Source: Argentina anserina (taxonomy: Eukaryota > Streptophyta > Magnoliopsida > Rosales > Rosaceae). Taken from it: a DNA stretch of 64,000 nucleotides. The notes beneath the pieces were generated by a model, which worked only from the letters and a program-made list of their open reading frames with translations, had not been told where the DNA came from and ran no database searches. Below, piece after piece: positions 35,341-47,633 of the stretch (its first letter is position 1; every line of letters starts with the position of its first letter). The DNA is taken from the NCBI RefSeq assembly GCF_933775445.1, contig NC_065874.1, positions 11,303,001-11,367,000 of the forward strand, in the 5' to 3' direction. The position numbers were made by a program, and so were the translations under genes.

Positions 35341-38081
35341 TCACTTGCGTCCCTCGCCTTTCTTCTGGTCCTTGGCTGACAAATAAAATAGATCATTATC
35401 AGTAGTCTAGATATCATAATTCCATAGTTGAATAGAAAGAATCAGCACAGAGAAAAACAGAAGGAACATGATTGCTTATGTAAGGCACAAAGATTAGAGT
35501 GCATACCAGCCTTCTCCTCTTCTCGCTTCTTAGCGGCCTCTGCCCTTTGTTGGCGAATCATGGCTAAACGTTCTGCAAGATCAAAGAATAGCACAAAAGG
35601 AGACGATGTTCAGAGAGTGAAGCACAAAACAAACTCTACTGAGGCAAGAAGTTTAACAAACTCTATTCACAATTTGTATCCTGAATCTTGATGTTAAACC
35701 AAAAAAAAAAATCCTGAATCTTAATGTTAACCAGAGTATTCACAATCAACATTATATACACTTCAGATGGCATGTTCAGTTAGTTAACCACAACTTTCAT
35801 CATCTTCAACCAAAGGTATCAAGTTAAAATTAAGTGTACTTTAATGGCCCATGATATAATGGTACAAGCTACGTCCTCATGATGTGCACTCTGTAATTGT
35901 ATACATGCAACTAAATTTCAGATATTGTGTTGCATTCCTACAAAATATATATATCAAATACCAAGATGGTGGAACAATATTCACTTCACCTAGACTAACT
36001 CCCCTTTCTGGGCGAAAGATGCATCTTTTTTCTAACCACTAAAGGAAGTCTAATAGCATCAAAAAACTTCTATTATGAAGTTTAAAGCAAGAATCTCTAG
36101 AAGCTCATTGAAAAAATTCAGTATACATATTATAGCCTGCCTTGAAAAAATTCAATGATTTGTCAAAAAAAAGAAGCTAGACTTGGTCAATATTGCATAT
36201 TACCTAGATCTTTCTTGGCCTGTTCGGTTTTTCCCTGCTCCTGCATCCTCATGTATCGCTCATGAGCCTTTTGTTTTTCAATTTCCTCCCTGCAAACAGA
36301 TAGACATGAAGCTGACAAATTACCCTTGAAAACAGTACCAAGGACCACACCGATGTGAATATATTGGTCATAAGACTTATGCATCTCATGAAAAATCTAA
36401 ACACTCCAACTACAAAAGTCAAGTTCTGTGGGAGATCCAACCCAAGAATCATGACAACAAAAAAAGAAATTCCAGTTAGTAAAAGTAAAACAGCAAGGAT
36501 TGTACTAATTTTACTCATAGGTTGGTAGTTTGAGCAAGAATGGTTCTTTTTCTCTTTGGAGAACAGTAGTATTAGCTTGGGGGGAAAGCCAGCTTTTGGA
36601 CTATCATGGACTTCATTATCCACTGAGATTAACCAGAATTTATTGGCCATTCCCATAGATTGGATAGTAGCTGTGCTTATTGTGGAGAGTAATTGTATAA
36701 GGTTGATTGCAACTAATAATAACGTACATAAATATTGAATGCACACTTGAAAGAAAAAATACCATACCTTTCACGCCTGGAAAGTTCAGTTGTTTTTTCA
36801 AGCTACAAGAAGAGAAACACAAAGTCAATTAGTATCGGATAAAGCATATTAAATTTCTTATGTTCAAAATCTGACTGGTAAAGTTGGATAATTATGAAAA
36901 ATGTTTAATTAGCTTACATCAACATTTTTAGCCTTCACATTCTTTGGCTTCACTAGATTGGGATTCTCAATTTCTATCAGTCCCTGAGTTCCCTTCCGCT
37001 TCTGTTAACAAATGGCCAAAATTTGAGTATGATATTGGATAGTGTCACAAATAAACAAAGAGGGACATCAAAGAGAACAAAGAACAAAGAATAAAAAAGA
37101 AAAAGTGTACTGACTTCTGATTCTTCTTCTGACGATGATTCCTCTTCAGATTCTACTTCTTCCTCCTCTTCAGCTTCTTCCTACAATATTAGAAAGATAA
37201 CAGTTATAACACTTACATTAGATTGCAGCATGTAGCTTAAATAACACATGCATCCAAGGGAGAGACGAACAAAATATTACCCTTTTAAAACTACGGGGAC
37301 GAGAAGAGGTGCCAGCAACTGCAACCATTGGAAGGGTAGACAATAAGTAACGATAGTCAGCTCATGGCATATAACAAATAATAGCAGTTGCTCAAAACAA
37401 GTTTACCAATAACCAAACTCAACAGGACAAAACTATATTGTTTAGCCAACAACCAAATTATCAAATTCAAAAGTTATTACGTTTAGAAATTTCCCACAGT
37501 GGAGAAATTCAGGCACCATATACATAGCCTTCCTCACTAAATTTAAATTCATAAGAGCTGAATAAGTTATCCCAGTTATAAAGTATAGACTCTAATCGAT
37601 AATTAAAAAAGGAAACTTTTAAACAAAGCTCAAGCACTGAGGGATAAAGGGTCAGACTGAATTCAATCATCTAATCCTGATTCAAAATTACAAAAAAAAA
37701 ATTGCAATCGAGCTGAATTCAATCATTTGAGACAATTATCGAACAAGGGTAGACCAAATTTCAAGCCAAAACACTGACAGAAACCTCAAAGTTTCAATCT
37801 TGAACTCTTTTATCTGTCCAAAATTCCATTAAAGCAATACAATATAACAAAAAAGCTGTGAACTTTCAGATTAGGAACCCAAAATTCAGAATCAGAAATG
37901 CGCAAAAATGGTTACAAATTCATCTAGATCTAGACAAACACCAAAGCAGCTGAAACACTGTGAATATACATGAAAGCTAGAACATAGAAACAGATAGAAA
38001 GTATGAGTGAATACCCATCTCTTCGTGAGTGGAGAAATGGCGGTGGCCGGTGGGCTTGCCCTTGAACTTTCCTCTTCCCAT
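35341..38081 (-). CDS. 28 kDa heat- and acid-stable phosphoprotein homologue (PDAP1-like)
   Basis: Eight small exons: 38015-38081, 37282-37319, 37115-37180, 36918-37001, 36768-36802, 36204-36289, 35507-35572 and 35341-35375, with consistent phases, encode 158 residues. The N-terminus MGRGKFKGKPTGHRHFST is the hallmark of the PDAP1 family. It is followed by an acidic run of Glu/Ser (exon 3), then KRKGTQGLIEIENPNLVKPK, TTELSRREREEIEKQKAHER, and a basic charged C-terminal helix ending GEGRK. The protein is predicted to be highly charged and mostly helical or disordered. In animals it binds PDGF-A and is phosphorylated by CK2; its plant role is unknown. Exon 3's donor (GAA|GTCAGT) departs slightly from consensus. 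Confidence 0.92.
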
Positions 38082-38094
38082 ATTGGAGTCAGGA

Positions 38095-38096
<2 letters not shown>

Positions 38097-38125
<29 letters not shown>
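38097..38125. repeat. (GA)n microsatellite in the PDAP1 leader
   Basis: A GA run of about 14 units lies 16 bases upstream of the PDAP1 ATG, reading CT on the coding strand. It may serve as a GAGA-type element of the core promoter or leader. Confidence 0.8.
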
Positions 38126-39221
38126 TCGGTTGTTGGGTCGGAGAAGAGGAACAAGGAGGAGGAAAGGTGAGAAGGGACCTTATTAAGGGCTTTTGTAAAT
38201 TTATAGCTGCTACTGCTGGTTCCAACACTTGTGCTGGCTTTGGCTTTTGCACTTGGAATTCCTACTGCGAATGAGCCTTTTGTGCCCTTGTATCCGTTTT
38301 ATCACTTGTATGGTATCTAGTATTTTTACCTACCAATAGGCAATAGCTCTCTTTGATTTACCTAAATTAGAGTTATTTTCTTTGTAACATTAACTATTTT
38401 CAAACTTGTTTGGAGTTTGCTACGAAAGAAGTGTTTTTGTTACAAAATCAGAAGCGCTTTTTAAGTGAGTTTTCGAAGAAAGAACGTGTCCTTTTATCAT
38501 GTGGTTGAACTCGAAACGTATGGATTGATTATTGTTACTAACTTGGTAAATTCGTTACCCCGTTGTGCTTGGTTTTTGGATACTCAACTTAGAATAGAGA
38601 ATGTTAAACGTTGTAAATTTGATTCTTCTTGTTGTCCCTATCATTAAAAGAAATAGAACAAAAATGCCGTAAATGTCATCAAAATGCTAATACCTTATGT
38701 ATGGACTATGGACTATAGCAACTTTTGGGTCTAGAACGAAAAGGGAGTACATGATTCCAAATTCTCTATTCATGGAAAGTTGCATATATATATAGTTCCT
38801 CATGAGCATAATACTTATAACATTACTCAATATGGAGAAGGTTGGGTGGTGGAAGTCAAATTGCAAATCGTTGTCGAGAATATTAACAAAATGGAGGAAT
38901 ATATGGAAAATCCCATTCTACTTCTCTCTTTAGAGTTTAGATCTTAAAACTCTCTTGCTCGGTTATTTATAGAACCAGATACCACCTAAAGTTTAGTACC
39001 GTGACTAAAGTTACAGTATCAAGTAAGGTTAGTTCGAATGTTCGTAATCATCATACTTATTTTGAGATCAAGGGCGGAGCTAGCACAGGGCTATAAGGTG
39101 TCATGACACCCCCATTGATTATACCATGCGGTAAATTATCGGTATGAAGATTGAATTTAGCAAGGAAAAGTCATTAGTTTTGCATCACAAAGTTTAGTCA
39201 TGTTTAGAAATAGAATAAAAA

Positions 39222-39545
39222 GAACAAAATACTAGTTATTCCTCAAACTATTATAAATTCAATAGTTTACTCTTTTAAGTTTCAATTTTCGACTTATCAC
39301 TCCTTATATTTTCCAAATTCGAGCAATATGGTCTTTCCGTCATCTTTCTATCCAATTTGAGCGTTAAGTTGTTTTTTGAGCAAACATAAAATGGATTGAC
39401 TTAACACCTAAATTGGATGGAAAGATGATAGAATGACCAGATTGCTCGAATTTGAAAAGTATATGGAGTGATCAGTTGAAAATAAAATTTGAATGAGTAA
39501 ACTGTCGAGTTTGTAAAACTGTGAGGAGTGACCAGTATTTTATCC
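39222..39545. mobile_element. Foldback MITE
   Basis: The left arm (aaaatactagttattcctca, tcacttattc-type text, aattcgagcaatatggtc, tcatctttctatccaattt) is repeated in reverse complement on the right (aaattggatggaaagatgat, gaccagattgctcgaattt, gaggagtgaccagtatttt). Each arm is about 140-150 bases round a short centre near 39388. There is no coding capacity. Confidence 0.8.
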
Positions 39546-40111
39546 AATAAAATTTTTTCTCCATCTATTGCAAAATTATTACCATACTACTATGGTAATC
39601 CTATAAAAAAATTGTGTAACTCTTAACCAATAAAAACATATTATACACATATTACTATATTAAATCTTAATAATTAAATACATATATGTGAATTCGGTTC
39701 AGTTTGATTGGTTTTCTACGCAGACGAAACCACAAACCGAAACCGAACTATTCACTTTGATGTCATTTATGGAACCGATAGATCGATTTTGTTCAATTTT
39801 AGTTTCTCGGTGTTAGTTCAGCGCAGTTTTGGTCGGTTTTTTGTTTTTCGATGTCTAAAAATTCACCCATACTTGTTTTTAATATGAATTTCCCAATGAT
39901 ACATTTATTATATTAGGTGAAAGAATTCACTTTCCTTAAACTATATCTCTGACAATGACTGCTCTTCGTTATTTATCTATGATTATCTATATTTGGCCAA
40001 TTTGCAAACTATTGTATTACCTTTTTTAAGGAAAATGAATTTTACTTCATTCGGTGACAACGTTGACCATAAAACTAAATACAATAAGTGACATGTCAAC
40101 TCTAATGTATG

Positions 40112-40316
40112 CAGCATGTGACACACTGTCATGTGGTGTATCAAATCAATCATATTACGTCATGGTATAATTAACATACATGCGGTGAAAATGACAAAAA
40201 TTTATTTACATATAAAAACCAATAAAAAACAATCACAGTAAAAAATTGACCAACAATATTAAAAAGGTACGTCACATGGAATATGTGGCGGATATGTATA
40301 ATAATTTCTCCAATGC
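40112..40316 (-). repeat. Dispersed repeat, copy 2 (inverted relative to 2357-2554)
   Basis: Its reverse complement aligns along about 200 bases with 2357-2554, including ttcaccgc, acatgacagtgt and cacatg. It lies in the REXO4 upstream region, ending about 180 bases before the start codon, so it may contribute to that promoter. Confidence 0.55.
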
Positions 40317-40495
40317 ACATAAAATTAAAAATCACCCGTTTTTGCCACGTATATTAGCTAAAACAAATAGAGAAAAGGAAAAAAGAAAAACCAGAGGTCC
40401 TCTTCGTTTATATGTAAACCTGGCCGTCGACAACGTGAACACGCTCTTTTCTCGCTTCTGAGTTCCGAGCTCCCACCAAAGACAAGAAGAAGACG

Positions 40496-43400
40496 ATGAA
40501 AAAGAAAGCTACGCATTTTCAACTGAACCCCAACTGGGCTCAGTTCCAAGAAGCCCTCAAGAGCCAGCCTAAGCCTTCAAAACCCTTCAACAACTCTGGC
40601 TCTAAAACCCCAAGAACCATCTTGGGTAACTTCTTCTCTCCTATCTTCAATCACCGCCTGTGTTTCTCAGCATTTGTATCACTTGAAAGTTGTAACCGTT
40701 TGATTTTGTTGTTTTGAAAGGGTATAAGCTGACGCCTTATTTTGGGTTACGTTTTTTACAGGGAAAAGGAAAGACAGAGTGGATGATTCTCCGTCTCTGT
40801 TGAATGTTCTGGAGCCTGTTAATGATGACTGCAGGTGAGTATTTGGCAAATACTTTCTCTCTCATTAATTTTGGTTGCTGAGAAAATGTAGGATTTCTTT
40901 TTGCTGGGTCATTTGGATTTTGGTACGCAGTTAGGTTGCAGTGGTCTTAGCCTAGCTGAGGTGGAAAGAGAGTTGTTGTATCAGTTCTGTTTATCCTCGA
41001 AGAATAAGGTTACATGTTGTACCTGAGTTAGGAGGGAGTTTGTGATACTTTTATTTCATTTCAACCTTAAAGAGATGTAGGCCTTTATATTTCATCATCA
41101 AATAAATGAAGCATTAATACTTATGTATTTCTTCTGTGAATAGAATCTTCTTCAATCGATTGTATCCTGTAAAATATCATGGTCCTCTAGGCTTTCTCTT
41201 GGTTTCTTTGAGATCTGTTAACATATAAATTATTTGACAGTTTGACAGATGAAATAGGCATGGATTGCGAAATGGTCGGTGTTGGTCTAGGAAGTAAAAG
41301 TGCCCTTGGACGAGTTACACTGGTATTCCTTCATTCCTTATATATCATCTCATACCCTTATATCATCTTGTGCTTTGAGAGGGTGAATCTGTAAGGTGGC
41401 ATTTTTTGAGTACAAGTTTGCATCTGTTATTTCAATAGCTAAGATGTTTTTCATTTTGTTGGATTTTTACACTTGGTACATTTACTTGGAAATACTGATT
41501 GCTGATGGTACTGTTTTATGGCAGATAAATAAATGGGGCAACATTGTATATGATGAATATGTTCGCCCAGTAGAACGCGTTGTTGATTTCCGAACTCAAA
41601 TAAGTGGCATTCGTTCCTGGGACTTGCGAAAAGGTTTGGGTTTTTTTTTTGTTTTTTGTTTTTGTATAAACCTTTCTGTTGCTTGTTTGATTGCTCTGAG
41701 TGTAGGGTATCTGCTTTACTGACATGTTTATGAATTTAAAGAAGCAAATGGTGACCTGAGCTGTACTATCTTCTTGTGATTAGTTCCTAATTGGTTATTG
41801 ACTGTTCATTCATATTGACTTCTGCTGGCAATCAGTAATAAGTAATTTGTAATACTGTTTTATGTGGAAACTCCTTTATTGTTTGTGCAGATTAAGTACT
41901 TATACAACTTAACATTTCTTTCTTCTAGGGGTAAACTATTTTGTTTTATGTTTCTCAATGATCAATTTTATTTGAAAATCATATTATTTCTCACTTGTCA
42001 TTCCGTATGTCTTAAAATTATCTTCTCTTTAGTCGCAATCATTTATTTCTCCAATGTCTTCCTCTTACCACATACCAGTTATCAGTTGTTATTCTCAGTT
42101 TCTCACCATTGTTAGACTCCCAGCTCCTATACTGACCTTATAATGCTCAGTCATCAGTGTAATGGTTTTGGGTTACTTTTTTGATGGTATGGTCACTGTA
42201 TTTCTTGAGGCACCTTTGATTTATGTGAATAATGTCCATCTTTTCGCTCTTTCTTTGTTTTCTCCTGTAGGGCCCTACACCCCTACCCACATTGTATAAA
42301 CCCTAATTCCCCTACTCTCTGAATTTCTGTTCGAACTGGTTTTGCATAAACCACTCACTATAGCTTATATTGCCTTATATTAGACATGTGTCTCTTTATG
42401 TGTTTTTTACCATCTTCCAATTCATCTACTGTATTATGATTTCTGATCTATGCTGTGGAATGTGCAAATATAGCTAGTAATACAAAATAATTTACTGCAA
42501 TGTCTTGTTTGCTTACTCAGAAATTAGCTAAAATGTTATAGTAGTCCAGATTATTAGTGATATAATTAAGTTACAGCTAGCTCCCAAGAACATGTGTAGA
42601 TACTTACAGCGACAATCTTGCATCTTTGTTCTCTGCAGCGAAGGATTTTCGAGTAGTTCAGAAAAAAGTGGCTGAGCTGATTAAAGGACGAATTCTCGTG
42701 GGCCATGCATTGCGGAATGATCTGAAGGTATCTTGCATTTTAATATGGTTGTGTATTGTATAGATTTGAATACTTCATTTGACAATTTGACTGAAACAGG
42801 CATTACTCCTGAGTCATCCCAAGGAGGACTTGAGGGATACATCAGTATATCAACCCTTTAAGAGGTACTCTCTCGGTCTTCAGTAATTTTTATAAGCTTA
42901 CCGACAGTCTCTCTGCATGGCTTCAGGATTTTTTGTTTGATGAAGCAGGGAGGAAGGATCTGTGAGGGCGCTTCGGCATCTTGCAGCTGAGTTTCTTGGT
43001 GTTGAAATCCAAAATGGAGAGCACTGCCCTGTTAGTATTCTGATTCTTTGGTTACCCTTACAAAATAATAGTTGAACACTTACTATAATGATAGTTGGAC
43101 AAAGCTACAGTGTCCGCGACTAAGCATGTCATGTTAGGAGGATTTAAAATTTGAGCCACTAGTGTGATTAATTTATCTATTAAGTTTGATAGATATCTTC
43201 ATCTCTGATGAAACTCGATTTACTGCAAATTGCTGTGCCTGGTATCAGTTCCAGGAGCAGCTATTACGTGGTCCAAGCAAAATTTATCAAATTCGTGATC
43301 GTGGAAATAAATTTTCTTGCTGTAGTGATTTTTTCATTCTGAACTTATGTTTTAGTGTCATATTGGGTAGTTTATGTTTTCACTGCTAAGGATACTCCAT

Positions 43401-43691
43401 ATTACCTTCTGATGTATGAAATGGCATGTTATTGCATGTTACATATCATGTTAGTTTTGTCAACAATTTCATTGGAACTTTGAAATGTTATGTAGAGACC
43501 TTGTTTAACTCCTAATGCTATTACAGGTAGAAGATGCTCGTGCTGCGATGCTGCTTTATCAGAAAAACAGACGAGCATGGGAAAAGAGCGTCAAACTTCA
43601 ACTTAGTCTTAAAGAGAAGCAGAAGAAACGCGGCAAGGGAAAGAAGAAAAGAAAGGAAGGGGCTGACTTGAAAAGGAATCACGCAGAGTAA
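40496..43691 (+). CDS. RNA exonuclease 4 homologue (REXO4-like, DEDDh)
   Basis: Eight exons: 40496-40625, 40762-40834, 41241-41322, 41525-41633, 42639-42727, 42800-42864, 42949-43030 and 43527-43691, giving 264 residues. The DEDDh exonuclease core is complete: Asp76 and Glu78 in GMDCEMVGVG, Asp159 in LVGHALRNDL, and His208 and Asp213 in HCPVED. The N-terminus is a short basic/polar extension. The C-terminus is a lysine-rich tail (QKKRGKGKKKRKEG) suited to nucleolar targeting. Yeast Rex4 takes part in pre-rRNA processing, and family members trim RNA 3' ends. Introns 4 (about 1 kb) and 7 (about 500 bases) contain only chance frames. Confidence 0.93.
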
Positions 43692-44977
43692 TTACTTCCA
43701 ATTGACAGTTCTTGTGACTATTTGGAAGGTAGTCGAACGCTCAATTCAATCAACAGACAGAACTACACATAATCTCATGGCTTAATTATTCCTTTTTCAA
43801 TCAATCAAAATCCTAGTTCTAGTGTTTATCCTCATCCATGGTAGAAAATTATGTTTGTTGTAAGCTGAACCATTCTTCATATGTCATCTCTTGGAGAAAT
43901 CTATGTATCAAACAAGATATTATTAAATGTAAAATGCTGCTGGTGTGTGCCAGTACAATTTTGCCCCTCTAATCTGCTATCTAGTTACAAGAAGCTGAGA
44001 AAGTACAAAAGACTTGGTCAGTCGAGTTGAGTTGTGTTCCTTAAAAGAGACCTGCTTCTCTTCTACACAAAGAACCCGGAACTCATAACAGCAGCGAGTA
44101 CATATGATGGAATCCGAATCAAGTGAATGTCGTCTTTAGTTATTAATGTTGGAAACCTAAGTTACAGACAACGGCATTGACTCGGTATCTCGTTGTTGTC
44201 AATGTCAAGCTAAAATTTGGTCGTCGAGTGGTCAACATTGTCAGCAGTCAGCAGTTTACTGTCCCGGTGATAATTTCTAACTTCTATTCATATCATAATA
44301 TTTTATTTTAAGACTCAAAATAAGCACACAAATCCTGAAATCCCACGACAAAATATTTCCCCGAAGGCCCTCACAGAAATTGATATTTATATTCGGCCCC
44401 AGAAAACCCAAAAGTCTTCCAGCGGGGTCCAACGGCCAGTCATACACCTATAAATAGACAAAGCCCCTCTTTCAGCTCAAGCACAACTATAATTCCCCCA
44501 AAGCCAAAATCAGAAGCGCGCGTTGGTCTCACTACGGTACGCCCTTTTCTCCTTCTCCTTCCTTTTAGGGTTTCTTTCATTCTCAACCTGACTCTGTTGC
44601 TTTGCTTCTTCTTTTTCTTCTTCGCTTTCTTGATTTCGCTTTTTCCGCCTTCAATTTTGGTTTTTGGTTTTCGCTGTATCAGGCGTTAGGGTTCTTCAGG
44701 TGCTTTTGTTTGTTGTTGATTTGGGGAAGTTGGGAAAGTTTAATAGCTTTGAATTTGAGGTGAAAGATGTTTAATTGATCAATTAATTAACGAAAAAAGT
44801 GATCTTTTAATTCTGGATGGTTTTGGTAATCATGCTTTATTAGCATACACAAATATCAATAGCATTGATTCGGTTGGATTGTGATGCAAACTTAAATCAG
44901 CAGTGTGTTTCGAGATCATTATTTGAACTAATTGGTGGGAAAAATTCAAATGATGATTGTGCAGAAATTTGTTGAAA
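43692..44977. other. REXO4 3' flank and ELOF1 promoter, leader and 5'UTR intron
   Basis: The REXO4 3'UTR is at the left. An ELOF1 core promoter is likely near 44450, where ctataaatagac lies in front of a short leader. The leader appears to be interrupted by an intron that would end at gcag (44961-44964), just upstream of the ATG. A telo-box-like ttagggttt lies at 44566-44574 and gttagggtt at 44686-44694. Nothing else is seen. Confidence 0.45.
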
Positions 44978-45873
44978 ATGGGCAAGCGAAAGGCGAAGGC
45001 AAAGCCGGCGCCTAAGAAGCGGATGGATAAGCTGGATACTGTTTTCACTTGCCCCTTTTGCAACCATGGTGACAGCGTCGAGTGCCGCATGTGAGTTTCT
45101 GCTCTATCCATTGTCCTGGTTGGTATTGTGGCCTGTGTTGTTAAGGATCGTGGATGACAGTGTTATATGTTCAGTTCCACTTCTTGGTTTTATAAATCGA
45201 CATGGTTGATGCTACTAAGTTGAATTCGGCGGGGTTTAGCTTACTTGCACACATACATGTTGCTCATTTTGTTTTGTATTTGGTTGCAGTGACATGAAGA
45301 ACTTGATTGGTGAAGCTATATGCAACATTTGTCAAGAGAGCTTCAGCACAACCATCACAGGTATGTTAGATATATTATCTGGATTCTGGACATGCAACAT
45401 GAAACATTTAAAATAATCACAAGGCGTGAGTTGTTATGGTATGTGGACTGAAAAGGGTGCGTGTATATGCAGAGGCCTGCTCCCAATCAGTCCACGTACG
45501 ATCTTACTGAATTTGTAGATAAACTTATTAAAGATTTGGGAAGATTACCCTTTTGAATTGATATGAGCTCCGCTCCCTTATTGTGGCATCATTTAGTACG
45601 TCTAATTCTGATTGATATTTTTGTTTTGATCCATTCTCTGCATTCTTTCTCACAGTGTTACTTGTCAGTTGATAACCTCTGATCTTGTTTGTTTCCTTTT
45701 GCAGCTTTGACTGAAGCCATAGACATGTAAGTAGACTTTTGCGTGAAGTGTTTTACGGTTTTGATTAGTTCCCTTCTTTACCTCTTTCTGACTGTACATT
45801 ATACGATTGCAGATATAGTGAATGGATAGACGAGTGCGAGCGTGTCAACACTGTTGATGATGATGGTGCTTAA
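44978..45873 (+). CDS. ELOF1: Transcription elongation factor 1 homologue (ELOF1)
   Basis: Four coding exons, 44978-45090, 45290-45360, 45705-45726 and 45813-45873, encode 88 residues. The protein has the basic N-terminal tail [20 protein letters not shown]. It also has the four-cysteine zinc site, Cys25 and Cys28 (CPFC), Cys49 and Cys52 (CNIC), and a C-terminal helix with [12 protein letters not shown]. Length and sequence match the highly conserved eukaryotic Elf1 family, which binds RNA polymerase II near the downstream DNA and helps passage through nucleosomes and transcription-coupled repair. The 22-base third exon is unusually small but keeps the frame. Confidence 0.96.
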
Positions 45874-46529
45874 GAAGCTGAGGTTCAAGTTCATTCAGCT
45901 TGTTGTAGGGGGAAGGAGAGAGGCTGGAAAGCTCTGTTCTTGAGTCAATAAAGAGCAACTGGCCAGACCTTCAAGTGGTGGTTGTAAAATGTAAACGCAG
46001 TAGTTTTGGAACCAACATTTGTAGCCATTTATAATCACCAATTTACCATGTTGTATCATTAGGTTTGTGATGTATGTATTATTGTATTTGTGTAACCTAG
46101 TCTGAATTTTATGATCTTGCTTATATAGTAAAATAAACGCTCGACTAAGACATCGTGTTCATGTGATGAGTTGTTTATGGTATGTCACTCGTCAGGTTGG
46201 TGTTGGTATTTTCCCAACTTCAACCAAAGTCGATTGAGCTCAGTCTGAGGATTTGAACTACCCATACTGCTCAAATCGTATCAGTCTGAGCATTTGCCAC
46301 AAGGTGAACATGTCATGTGATCTGAAGGTTTGGTTAACTGTCAACTCGTACATGAATGGAGAAACTGAAGACTACATATTGGTCGCAAGTGAAGAGGGGT
46401 CTTTGGAATCAACGTGAGTTGTATCCAATTCTGTACAATGACACCACCTAGTTTAAGATCACCATATCCTTGGAATAGACAGCCAAAATCCGAGTAGAGG
46501 GGTCTGTGGTTGAACCACGTGTTGCTCAC
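45874..46529. other. ELOF1 3'UTR and spacer
   Basis: The ELOF1 3'UTR fills roughly the first 250 bases. The rest is spacer leading into the GRAS remnant, whose 5' part may begin somewhat before 46530 in unrecognisable form. Confidence 0.5.
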
Positions 46530-47236
46530 TTGTGCAAATTCTGTTAAATGTAGCTTATGTGCACACAAACCAAGCTATAATTGAAGCCATGGAAGGAGAA
46601 AAGATGGTCCATATAATTGGCCTTAATTCATCTAAGGTCTGAGGGTGCACCTCATTTGAGAATTACCGGTGTCCACCATCAAAAAGAGGTTTTAGATCAA
46701 ATGGCTCTTAGCTTGACTGAGGAAGCAGAAAAACTGAATGTTCCATTTCAGTTCAATCCCATAATCAGAAACTTTGAAACACTTGGATTTAAAAAGGCTA
46801 CTTGTTAAAACCGGTGCTTTAGCTATCAGCTCAGTTTTCCAATTCCACTCCCTCGTGTCATCTGATAATGATTTCCATAGAAAGAACTTGTTATTAGAAT
46901 CAAAGAATACCAATGGAGCCAACTCTCCTCGAGTGTTGCAGATGGGCAATGGCACATTGGATGAGTTGCTAGAGAAAGAAATGGGCAAAGGGGTATAGCC
47001 CCAATCCTGACTCAACCTCATCGTCGCCACTATCGCCAGTTGGTTCAACCAAGATGATTAACTTTCTTCATGCACACTGGGGTCTGACACCAAAGCTCAT
47101 GGTACTTGCTAAACAAGACTCCAACCATAATGGCTCCACTCTAATGGAGAGGCCATTCGAAGCTCTATACTCGTATGCTGCACTGTTTGATTGGAGTCTA
47201 CGGTTTTATCGGAAAGAAGGTCGAGAAAAATACTGA
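46530..47236 (+). pseudogene. GRAS-family SCARECROW-LIKE 3 (SCL3) gene, decayed fragment
   Basis: In three frames the sequence reads NQAIIEAMEGEKMVHIIGLN, then LRSEGAPHLRITGVHHQKEV and LDQMALSLTEEAEKLNVPFQ. These are followed by VKTGALAISSVFQFHSL, LLEKEMGKG, then FLHAHWGLTPKLMVLAKQDS and NHNGSTLMERPFEALYSYAA. This is the VHIID, leucine heptad and PFYRE-adjacent part of an SCL3-type GRAS protein, in the right order, with frameshifts at about 46640, 46800 and 47000, and both ends missing. SCL3 genes are usually intronless, so retrotransposition cannot be told from a segmental copy. The functional gene would act in gibberellin/DELLA signalling. Confidence 0.85.
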
Positions 47237-47633
47237 GAAAGGAAAGAAAGATGTAAATTTAATTTTCAAGTGGAGTAACTATACTCGTCTCCATCACGAT
47301 GTAAAAATTTAATTACTTTAGATAGATCAACTTTTTGTTTGGCTGTTTACATTTCTTTGTTTACTTTTCACTTCTAAGAAAAAAGAAATTAAATTTCAAA
47401 GAACTCAGACAACTTCATATTAACAGGTAAAATTGAGAAGTCCAAACACTTTCTTTGACTAGCCATATTCAGAATTAGTATACAGGGATAAGCTCATACT
47501 CAACTCACACACTGATGAAATTCCAGTGCTGTGAAAAGGTCGAACCCGGCATACTACTCATCCTACACCATAACAGGACACTAAAAGTAACAACATGGTA
47601 CAACCGAAATGACGAATTCGCCAAAGCAACCCA
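47237..47633. other. Spacer and SHH2 3'UTR
   Basis: AT-rich sequence between the GRAS remnant and the SHH2 stop codon. The right part is the probable SHH2 3'UTR. Nothing else is recognised. Confidence 0.5.

Larger units (their letters stand above)
38126..40495. other. Divergent spacer between PDAP1 and REXO4
   Basis: PDAP1 upstream sequence occupies the left side. The middle holds a transposon-end-like sequence near 39070-39110 (gggcggagctagcacagggc, tgtcatgacaccccc), a foldback element at 39222-39545 and the dispersed repeat at 40112-40316. REXO4 promoter sequence lies to the right. No gene is seen. Confidence 0.55.

Noticed and set aside
36249..36746. 165-codon minus-strand frame across PDAP1 introns
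   Set aside because: It runs through a clear PDAP1 exon in a different frame and across its splice sites; no family resemblance.
41864..42115. 84-codon frame in REXO4 intron 4
   Set aside because: Pyrimidine-rich intron gives Phe/Leu/Ser-rich chance frames; the exons on either side splice in frame without it.
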